A DNA stretch of 48,615 bases from Myxococcota bacterium (GTDB taxonomy: Bacteria > Myxococcota_A > UBA796 > JAJRTE01). Below are positions 27,126 to 36,567 of this stretch, piece after piece. The notes below the pieces were generated by a model. It made no database searches. It was not told where the DNA came from and saw only the letters and a program-made list of their open reading frames with translations. The stretch is from NCBI GenBank assembly GCA_024278455.1, contig JAJRTE010000125.1, forward strand, positions 1-48,615, in the 5' to 3' direction. The stretch's first letter is position 1, and each line of letters begins with the position of its first letter. The position numbers and the translations under genes are program-made.

Positions 27126-27203
27126 TCTTGTCTTCGACGTCTTCGACCCGGCAAGCGGCTCGTTCGATGTCCCGTACTCGAGGCCCCCCTGGAGGATGGA
27201 CCG

Positions 27204-28193
27204 TTGGATGACATGGGAGAACAGCCCCATCCGTTTTCGCGACGGGTCATCATCGTGTCCGGAAAGGGGGGCGTTGGCAAGTCCACCGTTGCCGCCGCGA
27301 TGGGTGTCGTGGCAGCGCGGCTTGGCAAGAAGACGTTGATCATCGAACTGGCGGGCCAGGCGACCATGGCCCAGTTGCTCGGCGGCGACCCGTCGGGGTA
27401 CACTGTTGTCGAGCGCCGGCCGAATCTCTACACGCAATCGGTGACACCGGCCCAGGCGATGCAGGAGTACCTCGTGCGGGAACTGCATTCGAAGTTCCTC
27501 TACCAGATTGCGTTCAAGAATCGATTCATCGCTCCCTTCATCAATGCCGTACCCGGTCTGGACGACCTGGTCAGCATCGGCAAGGTCATGGATGTCGAGC
27601 GCACCAGGACTCGAGACGGCCGACCCGAGTGGGACGTCATCGTGGTCGACGCCCCTTCGACCGGACAGGGGCTCAACCTGCTTCGCGTGCCCAAGGCCAT
27701 GATGGACATGACCGGATCGGGACCGTTCTTCCGAAACACGAAGCTCATCCACGACCTTCTCGGCGACGCTGCCAGAACGATAGTCCACCTCGTGACGTTG
27801 CCGGAGGAGATGCCCGTGAACGAGACGATCGAAACCTACCATCGCATCGAGGAAGAGACGAACGTCGCGCAAGGGGCTATCATCGTCAATCATATCCGGA
27901 CGCCGGGATTCTCGGACCCGGAACTCCAAGGCCTCGAGTTCATCGCCGGCATCAAGGACTCGAGCCCGCTCCGGACCGACACGGTGCTTCGCCAGGTCGC
28001 GGGCTCCGTGCTCCAGCTCGAGCGTCGCGCGCGGCTCGAGCAAGGCTACCTTGCCCGTCTTGAGGCCAAGATCCCTCTGCCGTTGGTTCCGCTGCCCGCC
28101 CTGCCCGCTCGAGACCTGGGTCCGTCCGACATCGACGGCATCGCCAACCGTCTCTCCGCCGGGTTTGGCGTCGAGCCGGGAGTCGATTCATGA
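27204..28193 (+). CDS. ArsA/GET3-family ATPase, copy 1
   Basis: 329 aa from the TTG at 27204, chosen because GGAGG ends 8 bases upstream; an ATG at 27213 is possible but spaced 17 bases from it. The deviant Walker A GKGGVGKST (20-28) includes the signature Lys21 of the MinD/ArsA/Get3 class. DVIVVDAPSTGQG supplies the Walker B/switch region. It has one ATPase half only, not the fused A1-A2 of plasmid ArsA. It overlaps the next ArsA-family gene by ATGA. Paired single-domain ArsA homologs also occur in other bacteria. No arsenic gene is nearby, so arsenite efflux is unlikely. Confidence 0.88.
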   Translation: MDDMGEQPHPFSRRVIIVSGKGGVGKSTVAAAMGVVAARLGKKTLIIELAGQATMAQLLGGDPSGYTVVERRPNLYTQSVTPAQAMQEYLVRELHSKFLYQIAFKNRFIAPFINAVPGLDDLVSIGKVMDVERTRTRDGRPEWDVIVVDAPSTGQGLNLLRVPKAMMDMTGSGPFFRNTKLIHDLLGDAARTIVHLVTLPEEMPVNETIETYHRIEEETNVAQGAIIVNHIRTPGFSDPELQGLEFIAGIKDSSPLRTDTVLRQVAGSVLQLERRARLEQGYLARLEAKIPLPLVPLPALPARDLGPSDIDGIANRLSAGFGVEPGVDS

Positions 28194-29419
28194 GCCGGGA
28201 GTTCTCGCTATCCGAACTGCTGGAACGCTCGCTCATCATCTGCGCCGGTTCCGGGGGTGTCGGCAAGACCACCATCGCCGCGTCGCTGGCGCTGCTCGGT
28301 GCCAAGCGTGGCTTGAAAGTGCTCGTGCTCACCATCGATCCCGCGCGCCGGCTGGCGGATTCGCTGGGCGTGGGTCCAATCGGCAACCAGGCCGTGCGTA
28401 TCGATCCCGAGAGACTCCGCCGGCTGGGTGTGCCAGAGGGGGGGGAGCTGTGGGCGATCATGCTGGACGCCAAGCGCACGTTCGACGACCTGGTGGAACG
28501 CTATGCGCCGTCTCGAGAGGTCGCCGATCGGATCCTCGCCAACCGGTACTACCAGCAGATCTCGAAATCCATGGTGGGCTCCCAGGAGTACATGGCCATG
28601 GAGCATCTCCTTTCCGCCTACGAGAAGGGGTACCACGATCTCGTCATCCTGGACACCCCGCCGTCCCGGCACGCTCTCGACTTTCTCAACGCTCCCTCCC
28701 GGATCCGTGGCGTCCTCGAGGAAGGCGTACTCAACTGGCTCCTCAAGCCCTCGTCTTTCCTGCTCAAGCGCATGCAGAGAACTGCGGGCGTGAGCGACAG
28801 GACAAGTTTCCTGGAGACCATCGAGCGCGTGATCGGTCTAGGCATGATTCGCGATCTCAGCGAATTCGTGGTACTTTTCAAGGACATGCTCGGGGATTTC
28901 AAGGATCGAGCGTCGGGGAGCCAGGCGCTCCTCGCCGCAGATGACACGCGGTTCGTGCTGGTGACATCGCCTAACACCGTCGCGGTGCAGGAAGCAGCAT
29001 TCTTCCGGGACCAGCTCGAGAAGCGGGGACTCCCGTTCGGAGGTTTCATGGTCAACCGCGTACTCCCTCTTGCTGCCGGTGACACGTCGCAGGCGGAGTT
29101 GGAGGGCCTGCGCACCATGGACACGCCATCATGGTACCGCCTGTTCCCCCTCGAGCCTCCCGGTGGGATGACCAGGCAGGACTATCTGCAGACGCTGGAC
29201 AAGCTGAAGGCGAGCCTCGACACCCTGCCCACCATCGCAGCGATCGACCGGACGAACATGCGATGGCTGCAAGACCAGGGAGGGGGGGATCACCTTTTCG
29301 TGCAGATCCCGGAGCTGCCTTTCGACGTCCACGACCTCGACGGGCTGGACGCGCTGGGCCGGCTTCTCCAGGCCCCTGCACGCGCACTTCCCCGGCCAAT
29401 CGAAAGGGGAGCATCATGA
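28190..29419 (+). CDS. ArsA/GET3-family ATPase, copy 2
   Basis: 409 aa; the ATG overlaps the stop of copy 1 (ATGA), indicating coupled translation. Its Walker A reads GSGGVGKTT (20-28): the second catalytic Lys26 is kept but the signature Lys of the deviant motif is Ser21. DLVILDTPPSRHALDFL gives the Walker B/switch region with the family's DTPPxRHAL. About 80 residues longer than copy 1, mostly in the middle. The pair would form a heterodimer in which only one partner has the signature lysine. Cargo unknown. Followed by a TPR protein, again with an ATGA overlap. Confidence 0.9.
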   Translation: MSREFSLSELLERSLIICAGSGGVGKTTIAASLALLGAKRGLKVLVLTIDPARRLADSLGVGPIGNQAVRIDPERLRRLGVPEGGELWAIMLDAKRTFDDLVERYAPSREVADRILANRYYQQISKSMVGSQEYMAMEHLLSAYEKGYHDLVILDTPPSRHALDFLNAPSRIRGVLEEGVLNWLLKPSSFLLKRMQRTAGVSDRTSFLETIERVIGLGMIRDLSEFVVLFKDMLGDFKDRASGSQALLAADDTRFVLVTSPNTVAVQEAAFFRDQLEKRGLPFGGFMVNRVLPLAAGDTSQAELEGLRTMDTPSWYRLFPLEPPGGMTRQDYLQTLDKLKASLDTLPTIAAIDRTNMRWLQDQGGGDHLFVQIPELPFDVHDLDGLDALGRLLQAPARALPRPIERGAS

Positions 29420-30663
29420 GCCGAATGTTCATCCTTCGGGCGCCACCCGGGATCTCGTTCTGGCCGTTGTACGCGGTCATCGCCATGATCTCGAGCCGCG
29501 TGCTCGGTTTCGGGGTCGTCCACGCGAGCGACCTGTCGAGTTGGAGCGACGAGGAACTGTTCGAGTCGGCGGTGGCGGCTCGAGACAACGGCGACTGCGT
29601 GTGGGCATTGGAACTGTTTCGAGAGCTGCTGCAGCGCGCGACGGACACGCCGCTGGCGCCTCGAGCCCTGTATGGCCAGGCCCTCTGCTACGAGGACCGG
29701 GGGCTGTGGGAGGCGGCGGCCGGGAACTACGAGCAGATCATCGCACGCTTTCCCACTGCCTCCACGGCACCCGATGCCTGGTTCCGGCAGGGCATGCTCC
29801 TCGAGCGACAGTCACGATTCCGCGAGGCGGAAAGGTGCTACCGGCACATCCTCAAACAGTACAAAGACCTGGAGGACGCGGACCGGCGCGCGGTGGAAAC
29901 CCAGTTGGCCTGGGAGCAACTGCTCCAAGGGCGCATTCGTCGGGCGGTCAAACATCTCGATCGGCTGGAGAAGGCGTGGGAAGAGTTGGCGCCCGGAGAC
30001 CTCCGCGTGGAACGGTTCTACGTGGCCAAGGCCCACATCGCGCTCGGCGCCGTCCTCTCCGATCATGCCTCGCGCATCACTTTCCAGGCTCCGCGACCGG
30101 GTCGAGGACTGGCCAGGTACTTGTTCCTCGGTGCAACCGGCAGACACCAGAAGTGGCTGGCGGACAGGCTACAGGAACGGGAAGAGCGGGTTCGGGCCGC
30201 CACTTTCCACTATGGCATCGCACGCCGGCAGAAGACGCCTATCTGGATATCCGCCGCGTTCTTCCTGAACGGCAGCGACCATGTCGGCCATTACCTTGCC
30301 CTCAACCATGCCCCGATTCCTCGAGGTCTGACCGAGGACCAGGCGGCATTGTACCGGGAAATGCTGGCGGAGAAGACACGCGTGTACCTGGTGTCGGCGT
30401 CCCAGTTGTTCCTCCAGGGGCACGAAGCAGCGGTGGCGAACGGAGACACCAGCCGGTGGGCGGAACTCCTCACGGCCAAGGTGCGCCTGGTGGAACGCGA
30501 AGGCGTGGAAGGGCTCGCGGACGACCCGCGCTCGAGCGGCGCGTTCTGGTTGTGGTCGGACATGCTCGTCGGTTCTCGGCGGCCGTCCGAGGTGTCGGCC
30601 GAGGTGTCGCATCGAGATCCAGTGCCAGCGCTGGCGACGCTCGCCTCCATCGAACGACCGTGA
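29416..30663 (+). CDS. Exported TPR protein
   Basis: 415 aa from the ATG at 29416, overlapping the ArsA copy 2 stop (ATGA) with AAGGGGA upstream. Hydrophobic N-terminal signal (~10-36, ending near VHAS). Residues ~40-180 contain about four TPR-like helix pairs (LFESAVAARDNGDCVWALELF, ALYGQALCYEDRGLWEAA, AWFRQGMLLERQSRF), a pattern shared with periplasmic scaffolds such as YbgF/BamD. The C-terminal half is helical without a known domain. Location after the ATPase pair suggests a shared process, not shown. Confidence 0.75.
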   Translation: MSRMFILRAPPGISFWPLYAVIAMISSRVLGFGVVHASDLSSWSDEELFESAVAARDNGDCVWALELFRELLQRATDTPLAPRALYGQALCYEDRGLWEAAAGNYEQIIARFPTASTAPDAWFRQGMLLERQSRFREAERCYRHILKQYKDLEDADRRAVETQLAWEQLLQGRIRRAVKHLDRLEKAWEELAPGDLRVERFYVAKAHIALGAVLSDHASRITFQAPRPGRGLARYLFLGATGRHQKWLADRLQEREERVRAATFHYGIARRQKTPIWISAAFFLNGSDHVGHYLALNHAPIPRGLTEDQAALYREMLAEKTRVYLVSASQLFLQGHEAAVANGDTSRWAELLTAKVRLVEREGVEGLADDPRSSGAFWLWSDMLVGSRRPSEVSAEVSHRDPVPALATLASIERP

Positions 30664-30929
30664 CATCGCCTCCCATGAAACGGGCGAGTTCGGAAAAAGA
30701 GACGGCATCCTGCCCGGTGTGGGACAATGCTTGACTTTTCCTTCCCGGCTTGCAAGATGCAGCGCAGTTGCATGCGGTTGCCCGAACACGCCGTTCTCGT
30801 TGCATGATCGGCCACGCACCGCTTCGGTTCACAGCGGGAACGCCGCTCGATGCTCCCCATCTTCCATGTGGCGCCCGCACCTGGAAGGTCCGGGCCACAT
30901 CCGAGACCACTCGGGCGAAAGGTAGCAGA

Positions 30930-32385
30930 ATGACAACAGAAACTCCCCCTGTCCGTGTTCGAATCGCGCCGAGTCCGACCGGCGATCCCCATGTCGGGAC
31001 CGCCTACGTGGGCTTGCTCAACTACGCCTTCGCCCGGAAACACCGGGGCAAGCTCATCCTGCGGATCGAGGATACGGATCGATCGAGGTCCACCGCATGG
31101 TTCGAGGAAGCCATTATCGAGAGTTTGCGTTGGTTCGGAATCACCTGGGACGAAGGACCGGACGTGGGGGGGGCCTGCGGTCCCTATCGGCAAAGCGAAC
31201 GGTCGGTCATCTATCGCGAACATGCCGCTCGACTGGTCCGGGAGGGCCACGCCTACCGCTGTTTCTGCTCCCCGGAGCGGCTCGATCGGGTGCGCAAGGA
31301 GAGGCGCAGCCAGAAGCTCAACACCGGGTACGACCGGCATTGCCGTGACCTGCCCCAGTCCGAGATCGACCGCCACCTTGCTGATGGCACCCCTTACGTG
31401 GTTCGACTGAGAATGCCCCTCGAGGGGGAGACAGCGTTCCACGACCGGCTGCGGGGGGGAGGTGCAGTTCAAGAACGAACTCATCGACGACCAAGTGCTG
31501 CTCAAGAGTGACGGATACCCCACCTATCACCTCGCCAACGTGGTCGACGACCACCTGATGGGGGTCACGCACGTCATCCGCGCGGAGGAGTGGATCACTT
31601 CGACGCCGAAGCACGTGGTGCTCTACGACGCTTTCGGGTGGCGAGCGCCCGAGTTCGTCCACGTGTCCCTGCTCCGTAACCAGGATCGGTCCAAGATCAG
31701 CAAGCGCAAGAACCCGGTCTCCCTGGTGTACTACAGCGAAGCTGGTTTCCGTCCCGAGGCGCTCCGGAACTTTCTCGGACTGATGGGCTGGAACCACCCG
31801 TCCGGATCGGAGAAGTTCACGACCGAGGAGATGATCGAGGCGTTTTCGCTGGACGACATCAGCCTGGGCAGCCCCGTGTTCAACCTCGAGAAGCTCAAGT
31901 GGCTGAACGGGCAATACATCCGCGACATGTCCGAGAAGGACCTGGGCGACTGGCTGTCGGAGACGCTGTTTTCGCGTGCCTACCTGGACCGGATCGTGCC
32001 GCTGATTCGCGAGAGGATGGAGGTCTTTCAGGACTTCTGGAAATACGCCGACTACTTCTACTCCGACGCGCTCTCCCTGGACGGGGCCGCGCTCGTGCCG
32101 AAGAAACGCACCGCTGTCGAGACCCGGCGTATGCTCGGCGAAGTGCTGTCCGCCCTGGAAAACGCATCGAGAGAGGGGTGGACGGCCGGAGTCATCGAGC
32201 AGGCGCTCAGGGGGTATTGTGCGTCGTCGGGATGGAAGGTCAGGGAGGTGTTCATGACGGTACGCCTGGCCGCCACGGGCAAGGCGGCGACCCCTCCCCT
32301 TTTCGACACGCTCGACGTGCTGGGGAAGGAACGGGTGCGGCAACGCCTGATTTCCGCGCAGAACCTGCTGAAGTCGGTGCGATGA
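30930..32385 (+). CDS. gltX: Glutamyl-tRNA synthetase, interrupted by a +1 frameshift
   Basis: Intact protein would be about 485 aa. Residues 1-176 are in the frame of the ATG at 30930; from ~31457 the homologous sequence continues one frame over ([19 protein letters not shown]). The switch lies at seven consecutive G (31453-31459) where six would keep the frame. Class I motifs are present on both sides: PHVGTAYVG (HIGH-like, 20-28) and KISKRKNP (KMSKS-like). It charges tRNA-Glu and is normally essential. Because every residue on either side looks functional, a sequencing or assembly error in the G-run is the likeliest cause. A real mutation with a second gene elsewhere cannot be excluded. 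Confidence 0.9.
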
Positions 32386-32488
32386 TCCGCGGGGCTCCGG
32401 CAGACGACACCTGGGGACAGGAGCCGTCCTGGCCTGCGGGGAGATCCGGGCACCTCCCCACGTTCCGCCGGCGTCCGGGAGGTACCGC

Positions 32489-32956
32489 GTGACCCCTCGA
32501 GAATGGCTGACGCTCCTGGTCTCCCATCACTATCCCGAGGACCACGATCGGTGCGTCCTCGTGGCCGGCGTGCCGTTCTGCCGGCGCTGCCTGTTTCTGT
32601 ACGGGGCAACGATCCTGGTCATCGTTCTCCAGCACACCCCGCTGGCCATCCCGGACGCCTGGGACCCCATTCTCACCGGCCTGGCCATCCCCGCGACGCT
32701 CGAGTTCATCCTCGAGAGGTTGGGGAGGCTCCGGTATCACCCTTCTCGAGTCGTGGCCACGAGCCTGCTGCTCTCCCTGCCGCTGGGGCGAGCGTTCACC
32801 CACTACTTCGATGACCGCGGAGACCTGAGGTTCTGGGGATTCGTGCTCTTCTTCGGCCTGCCCGCCGGATGTGCCGCGTTGTGGCGCGCCTGGCGGGACC
32901 TGCAAGGGCGCCCGCCGGGGGCCTCGAGGACTGACGCCGGCGAAAAACCGCTCTGA
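32489..32956 (+). CDS. DUF2085-like membrane protein
   Basis: 155 aa; GTG with GGGAGG upstream. N-terminal HHYPEDHDRC followed by FCRRCLFLYGA (Cys22, Cys31, Cys34) matches the start of DUF2085 proteins, which carry conserved His/Cys before their membrane segments. About three to four hydrophobic segments (~35-50, 56-75, 88-102, 112-132). Function unknown; a metal or haem site from the His/Cys is only a guess. Converges with the vWFA-like lipoprotein 41 bp away. Confidence 0.65.
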   Translation: MTPREWLTLLVSHHYPEDHDRCVLVAGVPFCRRCLFLYGATILVIVLQHTPLAIPDAWDPILTGLAIPATLEFILERLGRLRYHPSRVVATSLLLSLPLGRAFTHYFDDRGDLRFWGFVLFFGLPAGCAALWRAWRDLQGRPPGASRTDAGEKPL

Positions 32957-32997
32957 ATACCCCCGGGAGACAGGCGCCCGGCAGAGTGGGACCACCA

Positions 32998-33963
32998 TCA
33001 AAACCGCAGCGTGTCGTATGTAATGACCACTTCCTGGCCAGGTTCGGGGAATGGCGTACCGGAGATCCGTACCGCGTTCAACGCCGGCAGGTACTGCCAC
33101 CCATCCATCTCTCGATTGCGGATGACGATGCCATCGACTGTGACTTCGATCGTGTCCGGGTCCGCGATACGCGACAGCGGGAAGGTGTCTCGCAAGTTGC
33201 TCAGGATCATGACGAGACGTTCCATCATGTCCGAGTAGGTGTCGGCGCAGATGCTGTGGGTGACCCCCTCAGTATTCTCCGCCACCTCGAGGTACTTGGG
33301 CGCGGGATCAGCAGCGCCACTCGAGGCCGCGCACCCGTAAGGCACATCACCCACCAGCGCCGACACCCGAAACGCCCCCCCCGGCTTGACGGAAGTGAGA
33401 AAAGACTGGAAGTCGGACACCGACATGGACGAATGGTCGTCCTCATCGCTGACGATAATGATGTTCAGGGTAGCCTCATCGCGCAGGAACCCGGCGTTCT
33501 CCCTCGAGATGCGAGGCTCGGAAAGGGCGAGAAGCACCGCGTCGAAGCCCCTCTCATCCGGACTGCCGTCGATACCGACATCGGCATGGTCGGCGAACAG
33601 GTCGGCGAGACCAGGGGTGTCATTGGTGAGCACGGGGGGCTCGCCGACGAGGATGCCCGCAGTGTCCGGGTCGCTGACATCCGTCGTCACGATACCCACC
33701 TGGAAGTCCAGGTCGGCCCCGGTCAAGGTCTCGACGAAGTCGCCAAAGGAGGCCCTGAGCGCCGCCTGCTCCTCGCTCATGGTGCCCGAATCGTCGATCA
33801 CCCACAGGATGTCCGCGACAGCGTGCCCCCCTTCCTGCACGAACTTGTCGCCCTCTTCGAGACCGGTTATGGCTACCGTGTTCCGGCACCCTGTGACCAG
33901 GACACTGGCGAAGCCCATGCACACCCCCCACGTCACCCACCTCTCCAGCCCGATTCCTGGCAT
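32998..33963 (-). CDS. Lipoprotein with von Willebrand factor A-like domain
   Basis: 321 aa from the ATG at 33963; upstream GGAGG is 11 bases away, so a slightly later start is possible. A short hydrophobic signal ends in the lipobox LVTGC (Cys26), predicting lipidation. Residues ~50-240 form a vWFA-like domain with a MIDAS-type DILWVIDDSGTMSEEQ and a second acidic motif IIIVSDEDDHS. This MIDAS pattern (DDSGTM or DNSGSM) is frequent in myxobacterial surface lipoproteins. It probably binds a partner through a divalent metal. Separate from the upstream membrane-protein gene by 157 bp. Confidence 0.78.
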   Translation of the reverse strand: MPGIGLERWVTWGVCMGFASVLVTGCRNTVAITGLEEGDKFVQEGGHAVADILWVIDDSGTMSEEQAALRASFGDFVETLTGADLDFQVGIVTTDVSDPDTAGILVGEPPVLTNDTPGLADLFADHADVGIDGSPDERGFDAVLLALSEPRISRENAGFLRDEATLNIIIVSDEDDHSSMSVSDFQSFLTSVKPGGAFRVSALVGDVPYGCAASSGAADPAPKYLEVAENTEGVTHSICADTYSDMMERLVMILSNLRDTFPLSRIADPDTIEVTVDGIVIRNREMDGWQYLPALNAVRISGTPFPEPGQEVVITYDTLRF

Positions 33964-34120
33964 CGCCGCACCAACCTCCGCGTCATCATCGACCAGCAAC
34001 CGCCACCCGTGTGGGCGGCACGCGACATGTCATCTCATGGAAGTATGCGCAAAAGCAGCACGCGATGCGAGACCAAAGGTCGAACGGGGCAAGGCCACCG
34101 CGCTGAAGACCCCGGGACGC

Positions 34121-34594
34121 TCACCCGGACGCGGGAGAGAACTCCTCCACTTCCACCCACTCCGCCTGGCCGGTTCGAGAGAACAGCTCGTGGACCAGGT
34201 CCTCGAAACGCGCCACGGCCCTGGCGTCCAGGTAGAACGTCTTCCCGTCCCAGAAGATCTTCATCGTGTCAACGTGGCCGCTCTCGCCACTCCTGAGTTC
34301 GACGCGACGGATCGTGGCAAGCCCTATCGTCTGGTTCTTGAAAACCTGGCGATGGACGAGTCGAACAGCGTCCAGCTCGACCTTTCGCGAAAGCACGACC
34401 ACGAACGCAAGCAGGGCCGCGACCGTTATCAGCAAGGGGAACAGGGCGGCCACGCGGAGGATCATGAGTGTCGCCCCGGTAGCGGTCACCAGTCCCAAGG
34501 CGGTGAGGAACAGGCACAAGCCAGCGCCGATGACGAACAGTGCGCCCCGTACCATGGCGCCCGCGGAAGGCCGAAAAACGAGACCGGATGTCAT
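34121..34594 (-). CDS. Small membrane protein with PH-like C-terminus
   Basis: 157 aa; the ATG overlaps the stop of the pcnB-like gene (ATGA), so translation is probably coupled. Two membrane segments (~16-37 and ~42-66) followed by a ~85-residue soluble part, rich in beta-strand pattern (TIRRVELRSG ... TMKIFWDGKTFYLDAR), similar in layout to bacterial PH-domain membrane proteins. No function known. Linkage to the nucleotidyltransferase may be simply operonic. Confidence 0.6.
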   Translation of the reverse strand: MTSGLVFRPSAGAMVRGALFVIGAGLCLFLTALGLVTATGATLMILRVAALFPLLITVAALLAFVVVLSRKVELDAVRLVHRQVFKNQTIGLATIRRVELRSGESGHVDTMKIFWDGKTFYLDARAVARFEDLVHELFSRTGQAEWVEVEEFSPASG

Positions 34595-36252
34595 GCTTCG
34601 CCCCCCTGGTCATGCCGGGACGCTGGAAACAGCGTGTCCGGGACGTTGCCGCCGCTCTGTTCCAGTGGGGATCCCGGCTCGTTCGCACCACGGCTCCGTC
34701 CCGGGAGACGATTCCGCCTGCGACGCCTGGAGCGACGGGGAGCCGGCTTCGGCTTCCGGGCCAGGGCCAGGTCGAGCAAGGGTCTAAGGTGGTCGTCCAG
34801 TTGCGCTCGTGCCGCGAGCGTCGCCAGTGTCTCTTTGGGAAAATGGCCATCCATCGTCGCCAACATGATGAGGACCAGGGAATCAGAGAAGTAACTCTTC
34901 TTCGTCAGCCCCGGGGAAACACGCCCGACCAGGGCCTGGCGAACCGCTTTGTGATATCCGAGAAGGGCCAGCCTCGCCAGCTCCCTGTCACGCCGTGCGA
35001 GACGAAGGCGCGCTCCCAACACGTCGAACAGTTCGCCGGCACGGGCATGCAGGGTCTCCGAAACGTTCCCCTCCTCCACCTCCCGGACGTGGTTCAAGAC
35101 CGGCTCGATACACAAGACCGCCAGCAAAAGATGGTTCGGTAGCACGATCCCGTGCAGGGCTGCGCGGTCCAGGGCGGCCAGCATGTCCTGGAGCTTCGGG
35201 GACGGCACGGCGTGCCCGGACGTCGCACCAGATCGGACATCTTCGACAGCCGGATGCGCGCCGAGAGAACTGAAACGGATTCCGGGGGCAGACCTGCCGG
35301 GGGAAGGGACCACCGGGCCGCACTGCGCCTCCTCGAGTCCAGCGTGCCGGACGCAGGGCACGAGTTCCTCGAGAAAACGGTCGAGCAGACCCGCCGCGGC
35401 CATCATGCGGAAGGCACGCGCGGCTCCGCCGGCCCGCATCACGCGGTAGACCTCCTCGAGAATCCGGGGTGGCGCGGCTCGCTCGATATCGGGTGCCACC
35501 AGGCAGATCGAAGACCATGTCTTGCGTTCGATGGAGAATCTCAGTTGCGACGCAAACCGAATGGCTCGGAGCATACGTACCGGGTCCTCGCGGAAGCGCA
35601 CATCGGGCTCCCCGATGGTGCGCACGACCCTGGCTTCCAGGTCGCGAATCCCGCCTATCCAGTCGATGACTGTTGCTGTCCTGATATCGTAGAACAGCCC
35701 GTTGATAGTGAAGTCACGCCGGAGGGCGTCTTCTCGAGGTGTGCCGAAGACGTTGTCTGACTGGATCAGCAGGTCGGTCCCGGCAGGACCCGTGCCCGTG
35801 CCGGCCGCCTGGGGCGGTTCCTCGAGCACTTCGCTCGTGACTTCCCGGTCCCGGCCGCCGGTGCCGACCGGCGACTCGACTCGCTGGTGGCCGAGTTCGC
35901 CATCGGAAACCGGCCCTTCCAGGTTTTCGATGACATCGGGACTCCGCCGAAACGTCGCCACTTCGACGGTGCTCCCGGAGAACAACACATGGGCCAGCCG
36001 GAATCGGCGTCCTATCAGGCGACAGTTGGAGAAGGCCCGTTTCACTTCTCGGGGGCGAGCCGATGTGGCCACGTCGAAGTCCTTGGGGTATCTGCCGAGC
36101 ATGAGATCTCTGACGCAGCCGCCCACGAGGTAGGCATCATGGTCGAGGTAGTGCAAGCGCCGCAGCACCTTGATGGCATCCCAGCTCACCCAGTCGACCG
36201 GGAGGGGGAGTTCGAGCCGGACAGGCTCATGTCGAGAGTTCTCTTCGCTCAT
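34591..36252 (-). CDS. pcnB: Poly(A) polymerase / tRNA nucleotidyltransferase family (PcnB-type)
   Basis: 553 aa from the ATG at 36252 (weak ribosome site; a GTG 24 codons upstream has none). Class II nucleotidyltransferase head: YLVGGCVRDLML (41-52), the metal-binding KDFDVAT (Asp58, Asp60), then EVATFRR, DNVFGTPREDALRRDFTINGLFYD and REDPVRMLRAIRFASQL. The loop between EVATFRR and DNVFG is about 35-40 residues longer than usual and low in complexity. The C-terminus ends in an Arg-rich tail (PRRSRRRRRNR), as in PcnB-type poly(A) polymerases, which add A-tails to RNA. A CCA-adding role cannot be excluded from sequence. Confidence 0.87.
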   Translation of the reverse strand: MSEENSRHEPVRLELPLPVDWVSWDAIKVLRRLHYLDHDAYLVGGCVRDLMLGRYPKDFDVATSARPREVKRAFSNCRLIGRRFRLAHVLFSGSTVEVATFRRSPDVIENLEGPVSDGELGHQRVESPVGTGGRDREVTSEVLEEPPQAAGTGTGPAGTDLLIQSDNVFGTPREDALRRDFTINGLFYDIRTATVIDWIGGIRDLEARVVRTIGEPDVRFREDPVRMLRAIRFASQLRFSIERKTWSSICLVAPDIERAAPPRILEEVYRVMRAGGAARAFRMMAAAGLLDRFLEELVPCVRHAGLEEAQCGPVVPSPGRSAPGIRFSSLGAHPAVEDVRSGATSGHAVPSPKLQDMLAALDRAALHGIVLPNHLLLAVLCIEPVLNHVREVEEGNVSETLHARAGELFDVLGARLRLARRDRELARLALLGYHKAVRQALVGRVSPGLTKKSYFSDSLVLIMLATMDGHFPKETLATLAARAQLDDHLRPLLDLALARKPKPAPRRSRRRRRNRLPGRSRGANEPGSPLEQSGGNVPDTLFPASRHDQGGEA

Positions 36253-36567
36253 GTCGCCGACCGATAGGCGATATCCCAGGCGGCATCTTGCCCGAAACGG
36301 GGCATGCTGGCAGCACGCCGCCACAGTGTCAGGGGAGCCGATCGATATTGCGGGTTGTCAAGAGTGGACACAAGGGCATCGCGAGCTGTCCCGCGTGGCC
36401 AAGGAAATGTACCATGTCACCATCACGCTGGCAACAGCCCTGGGCTTCCTGCCTTCACACCCGGTGCGTAAAGCGCTACACTTCACTCTATCCCCCCGCG
36501 ACCGCCCCGGGGCTCCCGTGGGGACGACCGCAGTCCTCGACCTGCAGACGTTTCTCGAGGAGTCGTC
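36253..36567 (+). promoter_or_regulatory. 315-bp divergent gap with one good promoter candidate
   Basis: Lies between the minus-strand pcnB-like gene and the plus-strand metallophosphoesterase. TTCACA at 36454-36459, 17 bases, then TACACT at 36477-36482, reads toward the phosphoesterase (start 36568). Minus-strand TTGACA at 36361-36356 has no matching -10. Otherwise I see no gene or repeat. Confidence 0.5.

Noticed and set aside
27204-29419. Arsenical resistance (arsA) operon
   Set aside because: No arsB, arsC, arsD or arsR nearby, and the ATPases are single-half proteins lacking the ArsA metal-binding cysteines as far as I can see.
30750-30929. Upstream extension of gltX to 30750
   Set aside because: The added 60 residues resemble no synthetase N-terminus; the ATG at 30930 begins just before the conserved [10 protein letters not shown].
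31447-31465. Programmed ribosomal frameshift in gltX
   Set aside because: No X-XXY-YYZ pattern other than the G-run, no stop codon at the shift site, and no precedent for gltX; an indel in the homopolymer is simpler.
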